Assembly (NCBI GenBank): GCA_034189325.1
Contig: JAXHUM010000011.1
Coordinates: forward strand, 1-35,286
From: JAXHUM01 sp034189325
Lineage (GTDB): Bacteria; Desulfobacterota; DSM-4660; Desulfatiglandales; Desulfatiglandaceae
Direction of reading: 5' to 3'
DNA: 35,286 bases
The notes under the pieces were generated by a model, which was given only the letters and a program-made list of their open reading frames with translations, did not search any database and was not told where the DNA came from. Within the stretch, counting starts at the first letter, position 1; every line of letters begins with the position of its first letter. Both the position numbers and the translations under genes were made by a program. This document shows, in pieces, positions 15,214-22,039 of this stretch.

Positions 15214-16488
15214 ATGATGTGGAGACAATTCTTCGGCCTGGGAAATCCAAGGTTGAAGTTTCCGGTAGTTCAAGAGCCCTCTCCCATAGATATCCCTTTG
15301 CCGTCAAAAGTGACCCTTTTTTTTGAAGTCGTTCCCGCTGATGCTGAGGTTCCGGTCATCGGCCCGGGAAGCAGTGTAAAAGCCGGCCAGAAATTGAAGA
15401 TAAGGGAGAGCGATGAGGACTACGTGATCTCGACCGTCTCCGGGATTGTCTGTGATGTTTCCGAATACACGGGCTATCTCGGCCGGACTTACCAATCGAT
15501 CTCCATTGAACCTCGTGGCGACGATGAATGGGACGATGCGTTTGCTCAGATTAAAGACCCTACCCTCCAGGTAGGCCGTGATTTCTTGGGTTGCCTTCCG
15601 GGCGCTCCCGACTTTGGGTCTCTCCTTGATTTCAAGACACCTGTCAACACCTTTATAGTCAGCGGCATAGACAAGGATCTACTGGTTACCACGAATCAAT
15701 ATATCGTCGAGGCTGAGGCCCAAGCCCTGGCCAAGGGTGTCGAACTCCTCAAGAAAATTTCTCATACCGATCAGGTCATACTCGTTGTTCCCCCTCACCT
15801 GTCGGATAAGGTTGCCCATGTCAACGCCGATATTAGAGAAGTGAGGCCGTCTTATCCCAACACCCTTCCTGAGATGATCATGAAGGAAGTGATGGGCAGG
15901 GAAGTGGGAGCGGGGAAAAGACCTGTTGATATGGGTGTCGGGTTCCTCAACGCCGAGGCGGTTGTCGCCCTTGCCCATGCCTTTGACAGGGGAGTGATAC
16001 CGGTTGAAAAGGTCCTGACAATCATTCGCAAGGATGGGGCCACCCTCCTGGCCAGGGCCAGGATAGGGACACCCATTAAGGATATCCTTGATAGACTCAA
16101 CATTGAAATCGCTCATAGGGATAGACTGATCCTCGGCGGGCCCATGACCGGTATGGCCGCTTACTCAGCCGACCTTCCCCTGCTTTCGGATACTGACGCG
16201 ATCATGATACAGGACAGGGAGGATATCACTCCGAGTTCCGACGTCTCGTGCGTCAATTGCGGAGAATGCATAAGGGCCTGTCCAGCCAATATCCCGGTGA
16301 ATATGCTTGTGCGATTACTTGAAAACGGCCTCTACGAAGAAGCCGTTTCAGAGTATGACCTGCTGAGCTGCATTGAATGCGGACTCTGCAGCTATGTTTG
16401 CCCCGCCAAGATCCCGATATTTCACTATATCATGCTTGGAAAATTTGAATATTCCCAGATAACCGGTAGGGAGGAACCGAATGAATAA
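15214..16488 (+). CDS. rnfC: Rnf complex subunit RnfC, lacking the usual NADH/FMN motifs
   Basis: A 424-residue peripheral subunit with two C-terminal [4Fe-4S] ferredoxin motifs (Cys 346/349/352/356 and 386/389/392/396) and an SLBB-like region before them. In canonical RnfC a Complex I 51-kDa-like domain binds FMN and NADH through GLGGAGFPT and a downstream ECEP segment. Here the matching stretch is LGCLPGAPDFGS (126-137) and IVSGIDKDLLVTT (148-160), so both motifs are lost, as is the N-terminal GGxHPP. The protein therefore probably does not oxidise NADH and may instead pass electrons to or from the cytochrome side. AGGAGG lies before the ATG; the 3' end overlaps rnfD by 8 bases. Confidence 0.93.
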   Translation: MMWRQFFGLGNPRLKFPVVQEPSPIDIPLPSKVTLFFEVVPADAEVPVIGPGSSVKAGQKLKIRESDEDYVISTVSGIVCDVSEYTGYLGRTYQSISIEPRGDDEWDDAFAQIKDPTLQVGRDFLGCLPGAPDFGSLLDFKTPVNTFIVSGIDKDLLVTTNQYIVEAEAQALAKGVELLKKISHTDQVILVVPPHLSDKVAHVNADIREVRPSYPNTLPEMIMKEVMGREVGAGKRPVDMGVGFLNAEAVVALAHAFDRGVIPVEKVLTIIRKDGATLLARARIGTPIKDILDRLNIEIAHRDRLILGGPMTGMAAYSADLPLLSDTDAIMIQDREDITPSSDVSCVNCGECIRACPANIPVNMLVRLLENGLYEEAVSEYDLLSCIECGLCSYVCPAKIPIFHYIMLGKFEYSQITGREEPNE

Positions 16489-17440
16489 TCCCACTCTCCT
16501 GACCAGTTCACATGCCCCCTATTGGCATAGGGGCCGGACTATCACAAGGCAGAGCTACGGCATCATGCTGGCGGCTCTCCCGGCCTTGATCATGGGCATT
16601 TCTCAATACGGTATGCCAGCCCTGGCCGTAGCGGCACTCTCTGTCTCATCAGCCATGGTCTGGGAGCTTTTGATGAACAAACTGATGAACCGTCCCGTGA
16701 GCATAGGGGACGGCAATGCCGCAGTCATAGGTCTCCTGTTCGCCATGCTCTTACCGGCTGTAACGCCTTGGTGGGCGGTCCTCGTGGGGACCTTGGTTGC
16801 GATAGTTGTGGGCAAACAGGTCTTTGGGGGTATAGGCTGCAATCCGTTCAACCCCGCCCTCACGGCCCTTGCCATACTCACGCTCTCTTGGAAAGGCCTT
16901 CTCGATTTCAACACGACCCTTGTGGACTATGACCTTGGCTTTTCCATGATCTATCCTTTGTCGGCAATCAAGTACCTGGGCGCCTCGTCCGCGACCGACT
17001 ACAGCTTTTCCGGCCTTCTCATGGGCCGGCAGGTGGGCGGGATCGGCTCATGCTTCGGTCTTGGACTGATCCTCGGCGGTGTCTTTTTGATACTAAGGGG
17101 TCATATCCGATGGGAAATATCCATCTCCTTTCTCGCAGGGATCTATATCTCCGCCATGCTGTTCAACATTTCAGATGCTGAAAAATACGCCGCCCCCATG
17201 TTTCATTTATTGACCGGTTATACCCTGATCGGCGCCTTTTTCCTCGCCACGGAGGATTCATCTTCGCCGGCCAACTTCATTCCGATGTTGATCTACGGAG
17301 CAGGAGCGGGTGTCCTGACAGTGCTTATCCGAAATATAGGCGCCTTTGTCGATGGCGTTGTATTTGCGATCCTTATGATGAACGTAACAAGCCCGCTACT
17401 CGATAGAATAAGGCCGAAGGCCATGGGAAAGGGAATATAA
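16481..17440 (+). CDS. rnfD: Rnf complex subunit RnfD
   Basis: A 319-residue integral membrane subunit of the NqrB/RnfD family that takes part in coupling electron flow to ion transport. Many hydrophobic segments are visible (for example AVIGLLFAMLLPAV and LVGTLVAIVVGKQVF). The conserved GCNPFNPA loop is present. The covalent FMN site is probably Thr172 in SSATDYSFSG, matching the S/T-x-A-T motif of the family. It overlaps rnfC by 8 bases and precedes rnfG by one base. GGGAGGA lies before the start. Confidence 0.95.
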   Translation: MNNPTLLTSSHAPYWHRGRTITRQSYGIMLAALPALIMGISQYGMPALAVAALSVSSAMVWELLMNKLMNRPVSIGDGNAAVIGLLFAMLLPAVTPWWAVLVGTLVAIVVGKQVFGGIGCNPFNPALTALAILTLSWKGLLDFNTTLVDYDLGFSMIYPLSAIKYLGASSATDYSFSGLLMGRQVGGIGSCFGLGLILGGVFLILRGHIRWEISISFLAGIYISAMLFNISDAEKYAAPMFHLLTGYTLIGAFFLATEDSSSPANFIPMLIYGAGAGVLTVLIRNIGAFVDGVVFAILMMNVTSPLLDRIRPKAMGKGI

Positions 17441-17441
17441 C

Positions 17442-18035
17442 ATGCGTGAAATGATCAAGCTTTTTGTTGTGATTACCATATTCGCCGCAGTGTCCGGCGG
17501 CTTATTGGCCGTTGTTCGGAGCGCCACGCAGGAAAAAATCGAATACCAGCAACTGAAATTTGTCAAAGGACCTACCATCAAAGAAATCATGGAGGGGTGC
17601 TCCAATGACCCCCTTGTGGACCGTTTCAAGGTCCCCGACAAAGACAAAGAGGTCAGTGTCTTTTTGGGAGTCTTTGACGGCAAGCCGAACACGGTCGCCC
17701 TGGAGTCCTATGGGAAGGGGTTTGGAGGTGATATCGGTGTTATTGTGGCTGTGAATATGGAGAATGACAAAATAGTGGGGATAGGTGTCACAACGCACAG
17801 TGAGACCCCCGGCCTCGGTTCAAAGGCCAAGACCGACCCGGCTCTCAAATCGCAGTTTCGAGGCCTATCCATTAAAGACCCTTTCAAAGTCAAATCCGAT
17901 GGAGGCCAGATCGATGCTATTGCCGGCGCCACTATCTCTTCACAGGGTGTCTGCGGCGCTGTTGTTTCCGCGGCGCAGATCTATCTCAGGCTGAAGGGCC
18001 CGATCATGAAAAAAGTAAAGGAACTCAAATCATAG
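17442..18035 (+). CDS. rnfG: Rnf complex subunit RnfG
   Basis: A 197-residue protein with one N-terminal membrane anchor (LFVVITIFAAVSGGLLAVV) and an FMN-binding periplasmic domain. The THSETPGLG motif (118-126) and the flavinylation site AGATISS (Thr164 expected to carry FMN through a phosphoester) are clear. The usual residue before GAT is Ser or Thr; here it is Ala. Flavin attachment needs ApbE, which is not in the window. On the periplasmic face RnfG is well placed to exchange electrons with the operon's cytochrome. Confidence 0.95.
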   Translation: MREMIKLFVVITIFAAVSGGLLAVVRSATQEKIEYQQLKFVKGPTIKEIMEGCSNDPLVDRFKVPDKDKEVSVFLGVFDGKPNTVALESYGKGFGGDIGVIVAVNMENDKIVGIGVTTHSETPGLGSKAKTDPALKSQFRGLSIKDPFKVKSDGGQIDAIAGATISSQGVCGAVVSAAQIYLRLKGPIMKKVKELKS

Positions 18036-18049
18036 GGAGATGATGTCTC

Positions 18050-18661
18050 ATGGCAAAAACGATTGCTCAAGAATTCACCAAGGGGCTTTGGGCTGAAATT
18101 CCTCCCTTTCGTCTTGTCCTCGGCCTCTGTCCTGTCCTGGCCGTGACCAAGACCCTGGAAAACGGCGTGGGCATGGGGGTAGCCACGACATTCGTGCTGA
18201 TATGCTCCAACATGCTCGTTTCATTGTTGAGAAGCGCTATTCCAAAACAGGTGAGAATTGCCTGTTTTATCGTTGTCATTGCCACCTTTGTGACGATCGT
18301 CGAGCTTCTGATGCAGGCATTCGCCTATCCCCTCTTCCTTAAGCTGGGGATCTTTATCCCTCTCATCGTGGTCAACTGTATCGTCCTTGGCCGAGCAGAG
18401 GCCTTTGCCGCCAAAAACGGTGTTGTGGCCTCGCTTGCCGACGGTCTCGGCATGGGGGTCGGTTTTACACTCTCTCTGGCCGCCCTTTCCGTGTTCAGGG
18501 AGGCCCTTGGGAGCGGCACTTTGACGATGCCCTTCGTCAGCACTGTTATCCCCCTATTCGGGTCTTCTTTCGAGCCATTCTCTTTCATGGTGGAGGCACC
18601 GGGAGCTTTTGTCTGTCTGGGTCTGATGCTCTGTATAATGAATATACTTGGGAAAAAATAA
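18050..18661 (+). CDS. rnfE: Rnf complex subunit RnfE
   Basis: A 203-residue integral membrane subunit of the NqrD/RnfE family, with six hydrophobic helices. The family signatures PPFRLVLGLCPVLAVT near the N-terminus and the LIVVNCIVLGRAEAFA loop are present; the conserved Cys residues in these half-repeats are expected to bind the membrane-embedded iron-sulfur centre together with RnfA. GGGAGATG lies upstream of the ATG, 14 bases after rnfG. Confidence 0.95.
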   Translation: MAKTIAQEFTKGLWAEIPPFRLVLGLCPVLAVTKTLENGVGMGVATTFVLICSNMLVSLLRSAIPKQVRIACFIVVIATFVTIVELLMQAFAYPLFLKLGIFIPLIVVNCIVLGRAEAFAAKNGVVASLADGLGMGVGFTLSLAALSVFREALGSGTLTMPFVSTVIPLFGSSFEPFSFMVEAPGAFVCLGLMLCIMNILGKK

Positions 18662-18700
18662 CGGCCGATATCGTGACAATGCCGGCTGAGGAGAGAATAA

Positions 18701-19276
18701 ATGGGTGACTATATCTTACTGGCTGTCAGTTGCATCTTTGTCAACAATATCCTTTTGATGCAGTACCTTGGCAACTGCCCCTTCCTGGGCGTATCCAAAA
18801 AAATGGAGACTGCCACCGGGATGTCCATGGCGGTCATATTTGTACTCGTCATGGCAGGGGCCATCACCTGGATCACAAACTACCTTTTGCTGAAGCCGTT
18901 TGATCTTGAATACTTGCGGACGCTGGCTTTCATTCTTGTCATAGCATCGTTGGTGCAGTTCGTTGAGATGTTTTTGAGGAAGAGCATCCCCGGGCTCTAT
19001 GCAGGTCTAGGTATTTTTCTTCCTTTGATAACGACGAACTGTGCGGTCATGGGGGTATGCCTGATCAACATCAAGGAAGAGTACACATTTGTTCAGGCCC
19101 TCTTCACCTCCTTCAGCTATGCTGTGGGATTTGGTTTGGCCCTGATACTCTTTGCGGGCATTCGTGAACGCATTCTACTTGCCAGGGTGCCAAAACCGCT
19201 CCAGGACACCTCGATCGGCCTGGTGTCCGCAGGAATGCTCTCCCTGGCCTTTTTTGCCTTTAAGGGAATGGTTTAG
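18701..19276 (+). CDS. rnfA: Rnf complex subunit RnfA
   Basis: A 191-residue integral membrane subunit, the inverted-topology partner of RnfE. The signatures VNNILLMQYLGNCPFLGVSK (start of the protein) and LPLITTNCAVMGVCL are exact family features with the cysteines that would hold the intramembrane iron-sulfur centre. GAGGAGAG lies before the ATG. It is followed 24 bases later by rnfB. Confidence 0.96.
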   Translation: MGDYILLAVSCIFVNNILLMQYLGNCPFLGVSKKMETATGMSMAVIFVLVMAGAITWITNYLLLKPFDLEYLRTLAFILVIASLVQFVEMFLRKSIPGLYAGLGIFLPLITTNCAVMGVCLINIKEEYTFVQALFTSFSYAVGFGLALILFAGIRERILLARVPKPLQDTSIGLVSAGMLSLAFFAFKGMV

Positions 19277-19300
19277 TTTATAGATTTTAGGAGGAACTTC

Positions 19301-21364
19301 ATGCTAGGCGGAGTATTAGTGATGGGGGTCGTCGGCGCAGTGGTTGGTGTCGGGCTCGCCATTGCCTCGAAGGTGTTTTACGTATATGTCGATCCAAAGG
19401 TTGAGGCTGTCGATGAGGCCCTGCCGGGTGCCAATTGCGGTGGATGCGGTCTGCCCGGTTGCAGCTCAAATGCCGAGGCTATTGTCCAGGGAAAGGCATC
19501 GCCCTCCTCCTGTGTGGCAGGCGGTCCGGAGATAGCCGCAGAAATAGCTGAGATCATGGGCGTGAAACTGGAGGCCAAGGAACCGGACATAGCCCTGCCC
19601 GGTTGTACCTACGGATACGAAGACGCAGATCTTAAGTACTTATATGAGGGAATTCACGACTGCCGGGCTGCTAATCTCCTAAACGGCGGATCAAAGGTCT
19701 GCCCGGTCGGCTGTTTAGGCCTGGGTACCTGTGTCAGGGCATGTCCTTTTGGCGCTCTCTCTATGGGACCTGATCATCTTCCTGTAGTAGACCTCGATCT
19801 CTGCACGGGATGCGGAACGTGCGAGCGAGTGTGCCCCAAACATATCATCACCCTCACATCAAATTCGAGACGCGTTGTCCAGGAATACACCCTGGATCAA
19901 TGTACTGCTCCCTGCCAGCGTGCCTGTCCGGCGGGAATTGACATCCCCGGCTACATCCGGCACATTACAGACGGCGACTTCAGCGGCGCAGTCCGTACTA
20001 TCAAGGAATCCAATCCCTTCCCCTTGGTGTGCGGCCGCATTTGCGTACAACCTTGTGAGCTGGAGTGCCGACGTAACCTTGTGGATGAGCCTGTGGCCAT
20101 CAATAATCTCAAACGATTTGTAGCCGACTTTGAAATGAATTCCGGTGAGAGAATCCAGATACCGAGGGCCCCTGAGACCGGAAAGAGGGTCGCCGTGGTT
20201 GGTGGAGGCGCAGAGGGGTTGACGGCCGCCTATCTCTTGAACCGTTTGGGCCATGATTCCGTCGTCTACGAGGGGACATCCCGTTTAGGAGGTCTTCTTC
20301 GAGACGGAATTCCGGAAAATCGACTTCCCCATAGTGTCCTGGACTGGGAGATCAACGGTATCCTGGATGCAGGGGTTCAGGTCATCAGCGAACATAGGCT
20401 CGGGGAACATTTTACGATTGAATACCTGTTGAAAGAGGGATTCTCTTCCGTTTTTGTCGCCATCGGAGGATGGGATACACAGCTTTCCGGAAGTAGCAAA
20501 GAAACGTCTATGCAACCGCTGCCCGGGGTCACTCTCCTGTTGGATTATCTCTTGAGGCATAGGGCCGGAGAAAAAACAGATGTCGGCAAGAAAGTCCTGA
20601 TTCTTGGAGGCGGCCAGGCAGCATTAGAGGCTGCCCGATCTTGTCTTGAAGCTGGGTCTGAAGAGGCGCATATTGTTTTTCGTTCCTTTCCTGAGGCCGC
20701 CCCCCTGTCCGAGTCGGAAATCAAAAAGGCACAAGAGGAAGGGATCAAATTTCACTTTCGAAGCGCGGTCACAAAAATGATGGGGAAAGGAGATCAGCTC
20801 ACCCATCTGGAGATCGCGTCTCTCTCAGAAGAGGATCAGAGTGAACGGCTTGCCGTTGATACCCTTTTGGCTGGATCGGGGCGCTTTCCCGAACTGATTT
20901 ATGTACCGGTCAGAGAAGATGACGAAGATGAAGAAGGGCCCCTTCAGGAGCCGATCCGTTGGGAGACGCTCCTCCCCCACCCCGGTCCTTTCTCAAGAGA
21001 AGATACCGGTATCTTTCGTCCCGGCGAAGTCACCTCGGATTTCAAGGCTGTTGTGGAAGCAATCGGCTCAGGGAGAAGAGGGGCCGGTTCGATCCACCAG
21101 TATCTTACCGGGGAACCGGTCAAGGCACCGGAAAACATGATCAGGATGCACACAAATGTACTGAACCTGACGACACTCGAACCTGTCCCAAAAATGTCAC
21201 GGCAGAAAATGCCCGAACTCCCGGAGGAGGAGCGAATCAATGACCCCTCGACGGAGATCGCTTTGGGCTATTCAAAAGAGCAGGCCCTTGAAGAGGCCAA
21301 ACGCTGCCTCCAGTGTGGCTTGATATGCTACCGGAGGGTCAAGGAGAAGGGGACCCTTCACTAG
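19301..21364 (+). CDS. rnfB: RnfB fused to a GltD/NfnB-like FAD-NAD(P)H oxidoreductase
   Basis: 687 residues, more than twice the usual RnfB. Residues 1-26 are the membrane anchor. An Fe-S domain (NCGGCGLPGC, 45-54) and two ferredoxin clusters (Cys 134-148 and 168-178, CTGCGTCERVCP) complete RnfB by about residue 195. The rest is a glutamate synthase small-subunit type module: an N-terminal Fe-S region (CTAPCQRACPAGIDIPGYI, 201-219; CGRICVQPCELEC), an FAD-binding Rossmann motif (VVGGGAEGL, 299-307), a second nucleotide-binding motif (LILGGGQAALEAA, 433-445) and a closing CLQCGLIC. RnfB normally takes electrons from ferredoxin; the added module could connect it to NAD(P)H. TTAGGAGG precedes the ATG. 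Confidence 0.95.
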   Translation: MLGGVLVMGVVGAVVGVGLAIASKVFYVYVDPKVEAVDEALPGANCGGCGLPGCSSNAEAIVQGKASPSSCVAGGPEIAAEIAEIMGVKLEAKEPDIALPGCTYGYEDADLKYLYEGIHDCRAANLLNGGSKVCPVGCLGLGTCVRACPFGALSMGPDHLPVVDLDLCTGCGTCERVCPKHIITLTSNSRRVVQEYTLDQCTAPCQRACPAGIDIPGYIRHITDGDFSGAVRTIKESNPFPLVCGRICVQPCELECRRNLVDEPVAINNLKRFVADFEMNSGERIQIPRAPETGKRVAVVGGGAEGLTAAYLLNRLGHDSVVYEGTSRLGGLLRDGIPENRLPHSVLDWEINGILDAGVQVISEHRLGEHFTIEYLLKEGFSSVFVAIGGWDTQLSGSSKETSMQPLPGVTLLLDYLLRHRAGEKTDVGKKVLILGGGQAALEAARSCLEAGSEEAHIVFRSFPEAAPLSESEIKKAQEEGIKFHFRSAVTKMMGKGDQLTHLEIASLSEEDQSERLAVDTLLAGSGRFPELIYVPVREDDEDEEGPLQEPIRWETLLPHPGPFSREDTGIFRPGEVTSDFKAVVEAIGSGRRGAGSIHQYLTGEPVKAPENMIRMHTNVLNLTTLEPVPKMSRQKMPELPEEERINDPSTEIALGYSKEQALEEAKRCLQCGLICYRRVKEKGTLH

Positions 21365-21366
21365 TT

Positions 21367-21517
21367 AGTGTCCATCCATGAGTGATGATTTTTGTTTTTT
21401 TGTTCAAGATCAAGGCATGCGAAAAAATTAACCGCAGGCATATGTGTAATATTCCGAGGATTATTTTTTGAGCATAACACCGAGATTGGGCAAAAAGATC
21501 ATTTATGGATGGACACT
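21367..21517. mobile_element. MITE-like element with about 27-bp terminal inverted repeats
   Basis: The left end reads AGTGTCCATCCATGAGTGAT and the right end, reverse-complemented, reads AGTGTCCATCCATAAATGAT; pairing continues with few mismatches into TTTTT. The element is about 151 bases, has no coding capacity and is bounded by TA on both sides (21366-21367 and 21517-21518), consistent with a TA target duplication as made by IS630/Tc1-mariner type transposases. It sits exactly between the convergent rnfB and RseC-family genes and supplies part of the latter's stop codon. The hairpin it forms could also end transcription from both sides. No other copy was seen in this window. Confidence 0.75.
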
Positions 21518-21941
21518 AGTCAAGGATGCGTCTAAGGCGGGGAGAGTACTTCTCCTTTCCGTGACCACCTCGGTCCAGCCACCTGAGGATAAAGGCACTC
21601 ATTCCTAAGCCGATGAGGCATCCGAGCACAGAGGCCAAGGTTCGGTTCATGTCCATGGGATCGGCGAGGGCCTCACCGACTACAGCACCCACTATCAGCG
21701 ATACGATTGGAAAGAAATAGACGAGAAGCGAAAGCTTCGCCACGGAACCGGCCGGGATTTCAAGCTCCACGCGATCTCCGACCCGGGCCTCCAGATGGTT
21801 GTCCACTTCAACCAACATCATGTTTCCTGAAACGCCGCACGAACCGTGGGAATCACAACTCCGTCAGGCCGAACTTCTCTCGACACGGACCACGGCCTTG
21901 CCGGACATGATCTTGTCTACAACACCTTTTTCAGTAGCCAT
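21516..21941 (-). CDS. RseC-family membrane redox protein with in-frame TGA, candidate selenoprotein
   Basis: Read from ATG 21941 to TAG 21516-21518 the frame is open for 141 residues except for TGA at codon 26 (21864-21866). The residues around it are SSA-TGA-RSCDSHGSCG. RseC proteins carry C-x2-C-x5-C here, and the TGA replaces exactly the first Cys, giving U-x2-C-x5-C. After it come LGARVGDRVEL-like (LEARVGDRVELEIPAG) and two membrane helices (LLVYFFPIVSLIVGAVVG and a second near 85-105), all typical of RseC. A short hairpin lies 19 bases after the TGA. Alternatives are a nonsense mutation, a sequence error, or a shortened protein from ATG 21821. E. coli RseC works with the Rnf-like Rsx complex. 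Confidence 0.6.
21838..21848 (-). promoter_or_regulatory. candidate bacterial SECIS hairpin
   Basis: On the minus strand CACG-GTT-CGTG forms a 4-bp stem with loop GTT, and two more pairs may form below a C-C mismatch. The first loop base is G, and it begins 19 bases after the TGA, within the range expected for bacterial SelB-binding hairpins. A competing longer stem (GGAGTTGTG with CACGGTTCG around loop ATTCC) lacks the loop G. The evidence is positional only. Confidence 0.35.
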
Positions 21942-21952
21942 AGATAACTCGA

Positions 21953-22012
21953 GGTATAAGGGTATAAGGTATAGGATGTAGGGGGACTTTATACCTGATA
22001 TACCCTTATACC
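21953..22012. repeat. AT-rich inverted repeat with GGTATAAGG-type units
   Basis: GGTATAAGGGTATA (21953-21966) is matched by its exact reverse complement at 21999-22012, with a 32-base spacer, and related units (AAGGTATAGG, CCTTACACCC, CGCCCTATAC) surround it. It lies between PBP1A and the RseC-family gene and could form a cruciform, terminator or dispersed repeat unit. No function is claimed. Confidence 0.7.
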
Positions 22013-22039
22013 TTACACCCTACGCCCTATACGTTAGAA

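Noticed and set aside
21516..21821. Short 101-residue reading of the RseC-family gene from ATG 21821
   Set aside because: It removes the conserved N-terminal strand and first two redox positions, which are encoded in the same frame upstream across the TGA; kept only as an alternative.
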